From Butyrivibrio sp. (GTDB lineage Bacteria; Bacillota_A; Clostridia; Lachnospirales; Lachnospiraceae), in assembly GCF_024699075.1 (NCBI RefSeq), contig NZ_JAILQF010000323.1, positions 1 through 8,747 on the forward strand: a stretch of DNA of 8,747 bases. Reading direction: 5' to 3'. Under the pieces are notes generated by a model. The model worked only from the letters and a program-made list of their open reading frames with translations. It was not told the origin of the DNA and searched no databases. Position numbers and translations under genes: made by a program. Below, piece by piece: positions 1 to 5,965 of the stretch. Each line of letters starts with the position of its first letter. Position 1 is the stretch's first letter.

Positions 1-683
1 TTGATGATCTTAACATATTCCTGAGGAACAGAACTTGATCCATGCAGTACAATAGGGAATCCGGGAAGTCTTCTTGAAACTTCAGCAAGGATATCAAGAC
101 GAAGCTTAGGATTAGTGCCTGGTTTAAACTTATATGCACCATGGCTTGTTCCAATTGCGATCGCAAGTGAATCAACGCCTGTCTTATTAACGAACTCTTC
201 AACCTGATCAGGATCTGTGAACATAGCCTTATCAGCATCAACTGATACAGCGTCTTCGATTCCTGCAAGTGTTCCAAGCTCAGCCTCAACTACTACGCCG
301 TGCTCGTGTGCGTACTCAGCAACTTTTCTTGACTCTTCAATATTCTCTTCAAATGAGTGGCTTGAATAATCGATCATAACAGAAGTGAATCCATTATCTA
401 TACAATCCTTACATGTTGCAAAATCTGCACCATGATCAAGATGAAGAACCATAGGAACTTCAGGATGAATCTCATTAGCTGCTTCTACAAGCTTTACAAG
501 ATATACGGAGTTAGCATATTTTCTAGCTCCCTGTGAAGCCTGTAAGATTACAGGGCTCTTAAGCTCTGCTGCTGCGTCAGTGATCGCCTGAACAATTTCC
601 ATGTTGTTGATGTTGAAAGCACCAATAGCATATCCGCCATTATAAGCTTTCTTGAACATTTCGGTTGATGTAACAAGTGCCAT
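1..683 (-). CDS. fba: Class II fructose-1,6-bisphosphate aldolase, C-terminus cut off by window edge
   Basis: This gene encodes a zinc-dependent class II aldolase, which reversibly splits fructose 1,6-bisphosphate into glyceraldehyde 3-phosphate and dihydroxyacetone phosphate in cytoplasmic glycolysis and gluconeogenesis. I translated 227 residues from an ATG at 681-683; the reading frame is open to the left edge, so roughly the last quarter is missing compared with the usual 280-310 residues. The protein begins MALVTSTEMF and continues GAFNINNMEI. The catalytic Asp and first zinc ligand are seen in HLDHGADF (D83, H84), followed by the acidic stretch VVEAELGTLAG (131-141). The other histidine ligands lie in GTSHGAYKFKPG (H181) and VLHGSSSVP (H214). 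An AAGGTGG ribosome binding site lies at 691-697, seven bases before the start. A terminator separates it from the upstream surE, so it is probably transcribed from its own promoter. The family call is secure; I cannot tell the exact subclass or rule out a tagatose-bisphosphate aldolase role. Confidence 0.93.
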   Translation of the reverse strand, partial: MALVTSTEMFKKAYNGGYAIGAFNINNMEIVQAITDAAAELKSPVILQASQGARKYANSVYLVKLVEAANEIHPEVPMVLHLDHGADFATCKDCIDNGFTSVMIDYSSHSFEENIEESRKVAEYAHEHGVVVEAELGTLAGIEDAVSVDADKAMFTDPDQVEEFVNKTGVDSLAIAIGTSHGAYKFKPGTNPKLRLDILAEVSRRLPGFPIVLHGSSSVPQEYVKII

Positions 684-749
684 AGTAATACCACCTTTCT
701 TAAAATAGTCCTTTAGATTAGTCAGGAAAAAAAGAACTCTTTCCCCCAA

Positions 750-767
750 TGTTAACTAGTACTAACA
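750..767. promoter_or_regulatory. Inverted repeat at the aldolase transcription start
   Basis: A 5-bp inverted repeat, TGTTA (750-754) and TAACA (763-767), is separated by 8 bp. It lies just downstream of the candidate -10 at 777-782, where a repressor or sensor would block initiation. The half-sites resemble those of the redox repressor Rex (TTGTTAA-N4-TTAACAA), but the spacing here is two bases longer, so I do not name the regulator. Confidence 0.35.
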
Positions 768-776
768 ATCGCATTA

Positions 777-805
777 ATTATAACGCAATAGCAAAAAAAG
801 TTACA
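777..805 (-). promoter_or_regulatory. Candidate promoter of the aldolase gene
   Basis: On the minus strand a perfect -10 hexamer TATAAT lies at 777-782. The hexamer 17 bp upstream is TGTAAC (800-805), a poor match to TTGACA that overlaps an arm of the surE terminator. Predicted transcription would begin near 770 and give a leader of about 85 nt before the ATG at 683. The -10 is good but the -35 is weak, so this is a candidate only. Confidence 0.4.
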
Positions 806-827
806 TATCAAATGTATGCAACTTTTT
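793..827 (-). terminator. Rho-independent terminator downstream of surE
   Basis: Arms AAAAAGTT (795-802) and AACTTTTT (820-827) pair, and five inner pairs extend the stem after one mismatch, leaving a small CAAAT loop. On the minus strand it lies about 33 bases past the surE stop and its distal arm ends in a run of seven T. The stem is rich in A-T pairs. The other strand also has a T run, so it could act in both directions. Confidence 0.65.
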
Positions 828-859
828 CTCATTTATTGTTTGTATAATTTACATGTTTT

Positions 860-1597
860 TCATATAAGAACTGTATTTCTGATCGTACCTATTGAAATGT
901 AACCATCGATAAGGGCCTGCATATCACTTCCTTCTTCAGCTTTTTCGATCGGAACTGTTTTAAGGACTACTTCTTTTTCTGCGCCATTTCTGTCTTCTAC
1001 TACATATCTATCGTCCCAGAAGGCTCTCTGAGCAGGGAATCTGTCATACAGTATACCTTTGTATTCTTCAAGTCTGCATGATGGGAAATTAACATTCCAT
1101 GCAAGTCCCTTTTCAAGAGGTTTATCTATAAGCTCTTTTAATATACTTTCAATATACTTTTCTGCAACATCAGTATGGCATTCATGCTCATCTGTAAAAT
1201 AGTTTTGTGAAAAGCAGATCGCAGGAACCTCATAAAGAAGAGCTTCCATAGCTGCTCCTACTGTTGCAGAATACTGTATATCAAAGCCGCAATTGGCACC
1301 CTTATTAACACCTGAAAGTACAAGATCAGGCTTTTGGCCATCTTCAAACAATCCAAGGTAAGATGCTCTTACGCAGTCTGCAGGAGTTCCTGCAAATGCA
1401 TATGCTTCTACCCCTTCAACACCAAAATCATGCTTACTTATAGTCATTTTGTCTCTAAGAGTTATGTGATGAGACATTGCACTACACTGCTCTTTGGGCG
1501 CAATGACAACAACCTCTCCAAATTTCTTTGCAGTTTTTGCAAGAAGCTCAATTCCCTCTGCATTAATTCCATCATCATTTGTAACAAGTATTTTCAT
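860..1597 (-). CDS. surE: 5'/3'-nucleotidase SurE
   Basis: SurE is a metal-dependent cytoplasmic phosphatase that removes phosphate from nucleoside 5'- and 3'-monophosphates, linked in other bacteria to stationary-phase survival. The product is 245 residues, a normal length. It opens with MKILVTNDDG, giving metal ligands D8 and D9. The serine loop is EQCSAMSHHITL (ligand probably S39) and the asparagine ligand is N98 in SGVNKGANCG. The family signatures GTPADCVRA and YSATVGAAMEA follow. Two ATG codons are adjacent (1598-1600 and 1595-1597). I prefer the second because it gives the canonical SurE N-terminus and a better spacing of 7 bases from the GAGG ribosome binding site at 1605-1608; the first would give 246 residues and only 4 bases. 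It has its own promoter and terminator, so it is probably monocistronic and functionally separate from the sugar locus. Confidence 0.95.
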   Translation of the reverse strand: MKILVTNDDGINAEGIELLAKTAKKFGEVVVIAPKEQCSAMSHHITLRDKMTISKHDFGVEGVEAYAFAGTPADCVRASYLGLFEDGQKPDLVLSGVNKGANCGFDIQYSATVGAAMEALLYEVPAICFSQNYFTDEHECHTDVAEKYIESILKELIDKPLEKGLAWNVNFPSCRLEEYKGILYDRFPAQRAFWDDRYVVEDRNGAEKEVVLKTVPIEKAEEGSDMQALIDGYISIGTIRNTVLI

Positions 1598-1623
1598 CAT
1601 CAGACCTCAATCAGGGATGTACT

Positions 1624-1653
1624 ATTACAAGGCGCAATTATTTATTTTGTCAA
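1624..1653 (-). promoter_or_regulatory. Promoter of surE (sigma-A type)
   Basis: On the minus strand a perfect -35 TTGACA (1648-1653) is followed, after an 18-bp spacer, by TGTAAT (1624-1629), five of six matches to TATAAT. Predicted initiation is near 1617, about 20 bases before the surE start, leaving room only for the ribosome binding site. It is one of the two best promoter matches in the window. No convincing terminator separates it from the GH13 stop at 1705, so some read-through from upstream is possible. Confidence 0.7.
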
Positions 1654-1704
1654 AATACGCTTTTGTACTTATTCCCGGCACATGACATATGCAGTCTTAT
1701 AGGA

Positions 1705-3792
1705 TCAGTGTTTGGAATATCTGATCACCAAAGATGAATAGGCAGGAAGTGTTATATTAAGCTCTCTGTTTAACACTTCATAACTTCCATTATTATCATA
1801 ACCACTTTCGCTAGTCTGTATCAGCTTGTCAAAGCTGCAATTATCAGGTATTCCTAAAGGCTTTAAGTCAAGTGCTATTTCTTTTTCTTTATTATTGTTA
1901 TTTAAGATTATGACAGATGCCGCCTCGCCTGTAAACCTTCCGTACGAAAGGACTCCTCTTACAGAGGTCTTCCCAAGCTGAACAAGTGATCCATCTGTAA
2001 ATTCCGGATATTTTTTATGTATACTTATTATATTCTTATAAAAATCTATAAGCTCTTTATCTTCATTCCCCCATGGATATGTTCTTCTGTTATCAGGGTC
2101 TGTAAATCCGCATACTCCGGCTTCGTCACCATAGTAGAGGGTTGGAGCTCCGGGCCATGTCATCTGCATGACAACTGCCTCTTTGAATATTCCTTTATTT
2201 ACTCCCTTATCTGCTGCCTGTGGTCCTTCAGGATCAGAGGACCTTCCTGGCTTCATATTGGTCCTTGTCATAAACCTTGAATGGTCGTGATTATCAAGCT
2301 GGTTCATGGAGGTATACATTGAGAAGTTGCCAAAATTCTCTCCAATGGCCTTCTTCATTGACTTCCAGAATAAAGCTGTATTACAAAGACTCTCTTTTTT
2401 AAATTCATCAGAATGCTTTTCTTCACCTGTCAAAAACCAGGTAACAGGCTCCATAAAAGCATCATAGTTCATTATGGTATCCCACTCATTACCTAAAAGC
2501 CAGTTTCTGGAGGAGCCATAATTTTCTGCAAGTATTATTGCATCAGGATTAGCATCTCTTACAGCATTTCTAAATCTCTGCCAGAACTCATGGTTAAAGC
2601 TTTCGGAATGTCCAAGGTCTGTAGCAACGTCCAGTCTCCAGCCATCTGCATTAAAGGGCTCTGATACCCACTTTCTTCCAAGCCTTAATATATATTCCTG
2701 CAGGGATCTTGATCCTTCAAAATTCAGCTTTGGAAGGGTATCATACCCCCACCAGCCATCATATGTATTATTTTCCGGCCACTTCTTTTTCTTAAAATCA
2801 AACCACTTGTGATAAGGACTATCTTCAGATAAGAAGGCTCCGTCTTCATATATAAGCTCTTTATCAAGCCACTTATTAAAGGATCCGCAGTGATTAAATA
2901 CGCCGTCAATTATAACCCTTATCCCTCTTTGATGAGCCTCATTAACAAGCTTTGCAAATAGAAGATCGCTTTCATTTAGATTATTTATATTAGTGACTCT
3001 GTTTACGAATTTTGTAGCTTTTCTATTATCAGTAATATCTTCATCAAGAAGCCTTCCTTCATCTTCTACGATCTTGCCGAAGTGAGGATCTATGTGATCA
3101 TAATCCATTGTGTCATATTTATGGCTTGAAGGGGACACAAATACAGGATTTAGATATATAACCTCAACTCCAAGATCTTTAAGATAATCAAGCTTATCTA
3201 TAACGCCTTGAAGGTCACCTCCGTAGAACTCCTTATAACTTTCTGATGGATGAGGGTACTTGTTCCAGTCATTAACCTGCACAGAATGACCGCCGTTGTA
3301 ATGATACTCATCAGTAAGAACATCATTATCCTTATCACCGTTGCAGAATCTGTCGACGAATATCTGGTACATAACTGCCCCTCTTGACCACTTTGGAACA
3401 TGAGCCCCTGGGAAAAGACGAAATGCCATATGATTATCAGCTGCCGGCTTTCTCAAAAAGGCGCCTCTGTAATCATAATATACCGCATGTGCATCATTAG
3501 ACCTATTACCCAGCTCAAGTTTGAAGATATAAGAAAAAGGCTTATCACCAAGCTTTACTATAACCTTGTAATAATCAAATATATCGAATCCGTCTTCAAA
3601 TCCCTTTTCTCTAACCTCATCTTCGTCCATAAGGCTCATGGGATATTCGTTTTCATCTGTACAAAGGAATACTTTAAAAACTTGATCCTTCCCGGTTCTA
3701 AAAAATATAGTCACATCACTAAAAATGTCCTGTTCCATAGGACATACAAACTGACCTGAAATATCATGAAATAATAGTTTTGAATCAAACAA
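1705..3792 (-). CDS. Cytoplasmic GH13 alpha-glucan hydrolase (neopullulanase / cyclomaltodextrinase / alpha-amylase type)
   Basis: This 695-residue enzyme belongs to glycoside hydrolase family 13 and should hydrolyse alpha-1,4 (perhaps also alpha-1,6) glucosidic bonds of maltodextrins or related oligosaccharides. Residues 1-130 look like the N-terminal beta-sandwich (CBM34-like) of neopullulanases and cyclomaltodextrinases. The (beta/alpha)8 barrel starts at about 138 (AVMYQIFVDRF). All four conserved regions are present: DGVFNH (296-301), GWRLDVA with nucleophile D388, ILAEN with acid/base E423, and NQLDNHDHSRF with transition-state stabiliser D503. A C-terminal beta domain fills about 605-695. 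There is no signal peptide or anchor, so it is intracellular. About 35 residues (240-275) lie between the HKYDTMDYDHIDPHFG segment and the helix before region I, where many relatives are shorter. The start is TTG, supported by a GAGGAGGG ribosome binding site at 3799-3806, six bases away. It follows the importer genes but has its own promoter after a terminator. The exact specificity cannot be read from sequence. Confidence 0.92.
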   Translation of the reverse strand: MFDSKLLFHDISGQFVCPMEQDIFSDVTIFFRTGKDQVFKVFLCTDENEYPMSLMDEDEVREKGFEDGFDIFDYYKVIVKLGDKPFSYIFKLELGNRSNDAHAVYYDYRGAFLRKPAADNHMAFRLFPGAHVPKWSRGAVMYQIFVDRFCNGDKDNDVLTDEYHYNGGHSVQVNDWNKYPHPSESYKEFYGGDLQGVIDKLDYLKDLGVEVIYLNPVFVSPSSHKYDTMDYDHIDPHFGKIVEDEGRLLDEDITDNRKATKFVNRVTNINNLNESDLLFAKLVNEAHQRGIRVIIDGVFNHCGSFNKWLDKELIYEDGAFLSEDSPYHKWFDFKKKKWPENNTYDGWWGYDTLPKLNFEGSRSLQEYILRLGRKWVSEPFNADGWRLDVATDLGHSESFNHEFWQRFRNAVRDANPDAIILAENYGSSRNWLLGNEWDTIMNYDAFMEPVTWFLTGEEKHSDEFKKESLCNTALFWKSMKKAIGENFGNFSMYTSMNQLDNHDHSRFMTRTNMKPGRSSDPEGPQAADKGVNKGIFKEAVVMQMTWPGAPTLYYGDEAGVCGFTDPDNRRTYPWGNEDKELIDFYKNIISIHKKYPEFTDGSLVQLGKTSVRGVLSYGRFTGEAASVIILNNNNKEKEIALDLKPLGIPDNCSFDKLIQTSESGYDNNGSYEVLNRELNITLPAYSSLVIRYSKH

Positions 3793-3909
3793 AGTATTCC
3801 CTCCTCGCCATAAGAAAAAATAGTTCTTTAATCAAAAATAATAATCTATAGTTATAAGCTTAAAAATGTACCACAATTATTCTCTATATTTTTAAAAACG
3901 GCTCAATTA

Positions 3910-3925
3910 TTTTCGCGTTTTTTCG
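3910..3925. repeat. TTTTCG-N4-TTTTCG element, copy 2 (at GH13 transcription start)
   Basis: Two TTTTCG hexamers (3910-3915 and 3920-3925) sit exactly 10 bp apart, immediately downstream of the candidate GH13 -10. The 16-bp unit matches the element at 4084-4099 in 14 of 16 positions. The position at the start of transcription suggests an operator, but no family can be named. Confidence 0.4.
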
Positions 3926-3934
3926 TATATTGCC

Positions 3935-3943
3935 ATTATATCA
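3935..3943 (-). promoter_or_regulatory. Candidate extended -10 promoter of the GH13 gene
   Basis: The minus strand reads TGATATAAT, a perfect -10 with the upstream TG of an extended -10 element. No good -35 is found 16-19 bp further upstream, which is common for extended -10 or activator-dependent promoters. Initiation would be near 3928. Because the importer terminator lies just upstream, this would allow the GH13 gene to be expressed independently. Confidence 0.5.
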
Positions 3944-4044
3944 TATCCTTTACCAGTTAAGCCACTTAATTTAATCAAAAATGCAAAACAGTTTTTTTAT
4001 AGATAAATACTGAATCTTGTGATAAAATAAGTCAGTTTTTTGAC

Positions 4045-4075
4045 AAAAATAAAAATCCCTGCCGTAGAGGCAGGG
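4045..4075 (-). terminator. Rho-independent terminator of the ABC importer operon
   Basis: A perfect 7-bp GC-rich stem, CCCTGCC (4057-4063) with GGCAGGG (4069-4075), closes a 5-base loop. On the minus strand it is followed by an ATTTTTATTTTTG tract. It lies about 28 bases after the TAA of the second permease, so it ends or attenuates the importer transcript before the GH13 gene. Confidence 0.9.
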
Positions 4076-4083
4076 GCTAATAT

Positions 4084-4099
4084 TTTTCGTCTTTTTTCG
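4084..4099. repeat. TTTTCG-N4-TTTTCG element, copy 1 (after second permease)
   Basis: Two TTTTCG hexamers (4084-4089 and 4094-4099) are 10 bp apart, between the permease stop and its terminator. It is the partner of the copy at 3910-3925, which lies 174 bp away. Confidence 0.4.
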
Positions 4100-4103
4100 A
4101 TGT

Positions 4104-4958
4104 TTATCCTTTTACAGCTCCAGCAGTGAGACCTTCTACAATCTGGTTACTAAATATACTATATACAATAATAGTAGGCACAACAGCTATAACAATAGCT
4201 GCAAACATCTGTACATAGTTGGTTGCGTAAGGTCCTACGAAATAGGTCAGGGTAACCGGAAGTGTCTTTTTCTCAGGATCTGATATAAATACCATGGACA
4301 CAAGAAGTTCATTCCAGGTATTAACAAAGCTCATCATTCCTGTTACAAATATTCCTGTTCTTGAAAGAGGAAGCGCAATCGAGAAAAATATTCTGTAGAT
4401 TGAACATCCATCAATACATGCTGCTTCAAAAAGTTCTCCAGGCATACTTCTGAAAAAGCCTACCAGAATGAATATGGTCATAGGAAGCGCAAATGTTATA
4501 TACGGGATGATGATTCCGATAAGGCTGTTGGTGAATCTTATCTCGAATAAGGGTGTTACTATCTTAATCTTTGAGAACATTATAAAAAGAGGAATAAGTA
4601 CACAGTGTACAGGAACCATCATTCCTATCATGAAATAGGTAAGTGTTGCTCCCGAAAATTTAAATCTCATCCTGGCTATTCCAAATGCTGCCATCGCTCC
4701 AAGCAAAAGACTTATCGCCAAAGTAAATATACATACAAAAAGCGAATTCCAAAGTGCTATTCCAAGTTTTCCTTTAGTCCAGGCAAAAATATAGTTTCCA
4801 AGCTGCCATACCTTAGGTAGTCCGAATGGATTAGAAAAGACTTCTGCGTTTGTTTTAAACGATACAAGTACAATCCACACAAGCGGAGCTACATATAAGA
4901 CAGCCACTAATGTCAACAATATATATATGATGACCTTAGAAATAGTTATCTTTTTCAT
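4104..4958 (-). CDS. Carbohydrate ABC transporter permease, MalG/UgpE type
   Basis: This 284-residue inner-membrane protein is the second channel subunit of a carbohydrate-uptake ABC importer of the MalFG type. Hydrophobic helices are visible at about 8-33, 68-93, 107-128, 145-168, 200-215 and 249-270, matching the six expected. The cytoplasmic coupling loop has the EAA signature, seen as EAACIDGCSIYRI followed by IALPL (178-197), which contacts the ATPase. The C-terminus ends GLTAGAVKG, typical of this subfamily. The ATG at 4956-4958 has an AGGGGA ribosome binding site (4966-4971) that overlaps the stop codon of the preceding permease. The 11-bp gap suggests translational coupling and equal expression of the two channel subunits. 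A terminator follows at once. The protein family is certain; the transported sugar is inferred only from the neighbouring GH13 gene. Confidence 0.93.
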   Translation of the reverse strand: MKKITISKVIIYILLTLVAVLYVAPLVWIVLVSFKTNAEVFSNPFGLPKVWQLGNYIFAWTKGKLGIALWNSLFVCIFTLAISLLLGAMAAFGIARMRFKFSGATLTYFMIGMMVPVHCVLIPLFIMFSKIKIVTPLFEIRFTNSLIGIIIPYITFALPMTIFILVGFFRSMPGELFEAACIDGCSIYRIFFSIALPLSRTGIFVTGMMSFVNTWNELLVSMVFISDPEKKTLPVTLTYFVGPYATNYVQMFAAIVIAVVPTIIVYSIFSNQIVEGLTAGAVKG

Positions 4959-4969
4959 AGTCTTGTCCC

Positions 4970-5857
4970 CTAATTTTCAAAATCTTTAGTGTTGATAAAT
5001 GTGTTTATGGCAAATGTCACGAGCAGGCACATGATAAGAAGTACTATTGAAATAGCACTTGCATATCCATATTTGAAATAGGAAAATCCTTCAAAATATA
5101 GCCATGTAGCCATTGTCTGAGTTTTATTATTGGGGCCGCCCTGTGTCATGTTATATACAAGATCAAAGAATTTGAGTGAGCCAATACAGGTAAGGGATAT
5201 TGTTGTTCTTGCCATGGGCTTTAAAAGCGGAAGTGTTACATATCTGAAGGTCTTTATCTTTCCGGCACCATCTATATATGCAGCTTCCAAAAGGCTCTTG
5301 TCTATTCCGGCAATTCCAGCCATATAGAGCATCATTGTGGTACCAACATAGATCCAGAGAGCTACAAGTCCTATTACCCACATGGTAAGCGGTATATATC
5401 CATCAACTGACATAAGCCAGTTAGGGCCTTTTATGCCAAAGACTGCAAGAAGCTGATTAAGACCCATATTAGGTTTTAAAATAAAACTGAACAAAAGTCC
5501 CAATGCCGCCGATGAAAGGACGCAGGGAAGATAGATTATATTCTTGTAAAGATTCTTGCCGTATCGAAGTCCTGAAAGTACAGCCGCAAATATAAGGCCT
5601 ATTATCTGCTGTGTTACCAATGAGAATATCATAAAGAAAATTGAATTCTTAAGAGACGTTAGAAATATATCGTCCTTTGTGAAAAGAGCTTTAAAGTTCT
5701 TAAATCCAATGAATTTGGGTTTGGTAAGTGCATTCCAATCACAAAGGGAAATATAACCGGCATAAAGTATTGGTCCGAATAAAACCAGTGTAAATAAAAT
5801 TGCTGCCGGGAGTATAAAGAACAGGATAGCTTTTTTATCCCTAAGTGCTTTATTCAT
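4970..5857 (-). CDS. Carbohydrate ABC transporter permease, MalF/UgpA type
   Basis: This is the first channel subunit of the importer, an integral membrane protein of 295 residues. It starts MNKALRDKKA and enters its first hydrophobic helix at once (about 10-38). Further hydrophobic segments lie near 73-97, 108-128, 155-180, 220-240 and 265-290. The EAA coupling loop is EAAYIDGAGKIKTFRYVTL (191-209), followed by PLLKP. I placed the start at 5857, where a GGGGG ribosome binding site (5864-5868) sits six bases upstream. The reading frame is open to an earlier ATG at 5893, but that would add MSPCYVYKWGNA, has no ribosome binding site, and would place the start inside a hairpin (5881-5919). The stop at 4970 overlaps the ribosome binding site of the next permease. 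No ATP-binding subunit is encoded nearby, as is usual for Firmicutes sugar importers that share an MsmX-like ATPase. Confidence 0.93.
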   Translation of the reverse strand: MNKALRDKKAILFFILPAAILFTLVLFGPILYAGYISLCDWNALTKPKFIGFKNFKALFTKDDIFLTSLKNSIFFMIFSLVTQQIIGLIFAAVLSGLRYGKNLYKNIIYLPCVLSSAALGLLFSFILKPNMGLNQLLAVFGIKGPNWLMSVDGYIPLTMWVIGLVALWIYVGTTMMLYMAGIAGIDKSLLEAAYIDGAGKIKTFRYVTLPLLKPMARTTISLTCIGSLKFFDLVYNMTQGGPNNKTQTMATWLYFEGFSYFKYGYASAISIVLLIMCLLVTFAINTFINTKDFEN

Positions 5858-5880
5858 AGCATTCCCCCATTTATAAACAT

Positions 5881-5919
5881 AGCACGGAGACATCCGCTTA
5901 TAGGGATTATCCCCGTGCT
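5881..5919 (-). other. Intercistronic hairpin between binding protein and first permease
   Basis: A perfect 7-bp inverted repeat AGCACGG (5881-5887) and CCGTGCT (5913-5919) encloses a 25-base region that can form a further small stem (ATCC 5892-5895 with GGAT 5904-5907). It lies in the 108-bp gap after the binding-protein stop. No strong T run follows on the minus strand, so it is more likely an mRNA-stabilising or processing structure than a full terminator. Confidence 0.6.
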
Positions 5920-5965
5920 TTAATCTTAGCTTTTAGGTATTCTTTTAATATTTAGCTTAAAGATA

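Larger units (their letters stand above)
3793..4103. other. 311-bp spacer between second permease and GH13 gene
   Basis: This very AT-rich spacer contains no credible ORF. From the permease side it holds a TTTTCG-N4-TTTTCG element (4084-4099), the permease terminator (4045-4075), a candidate GH13 promoter (3935-3943), a second TTTTCG-N4-TTTTCG element (3910-3925) and the GH13 ribosome binding site (3799-3806). The predicted GH13 leader is about 135 nt. I see no riboswitch-like structure in it. Confidence 0.7.

Noticed and set aside
1334..1702. Open reading frame on the plus strand opposite the surE start
   Set aside because: It lies antisense to a clear SurE gene, its translation is cysteine-rich with no recognisable domain, and there is no ribosome binding site. 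It also runs through the surE promoter.
1608..1704. Terminator for the GH13 gene
   Set aside because: Only a weak 5-bp GCATA/TGTGC hairpin without a T run is seen after the stop, so I do not call one.
3400..3759. 119-codon plus-strand frame opposite the GH13 N-terminus
   Set aside because: It is antisense to the well-supported GH13 reading frame and has no domain or credible start signal.
3793..3934. Possible riboswitch in the GH13 leader
   Set aside because: The leader is long but almost entirely A and T, with no conserved multi-helix architecture or terminator overlapping the ribosome binding site.
3793..4103. Catabolite-repression (cre) site for CcpA near the GH13 or importer promoters
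   Set aside because: I looked for the TGNAANCGNNNNCA pattern in both spacers and found no acceptable match.
5858..5893. Longer permease start giving 12 extra residues
   Set aside because: There is no ribosome binding site before 5893, and the start would be inside the intercistronic hairpin; the ATG at 5857 has a good site.
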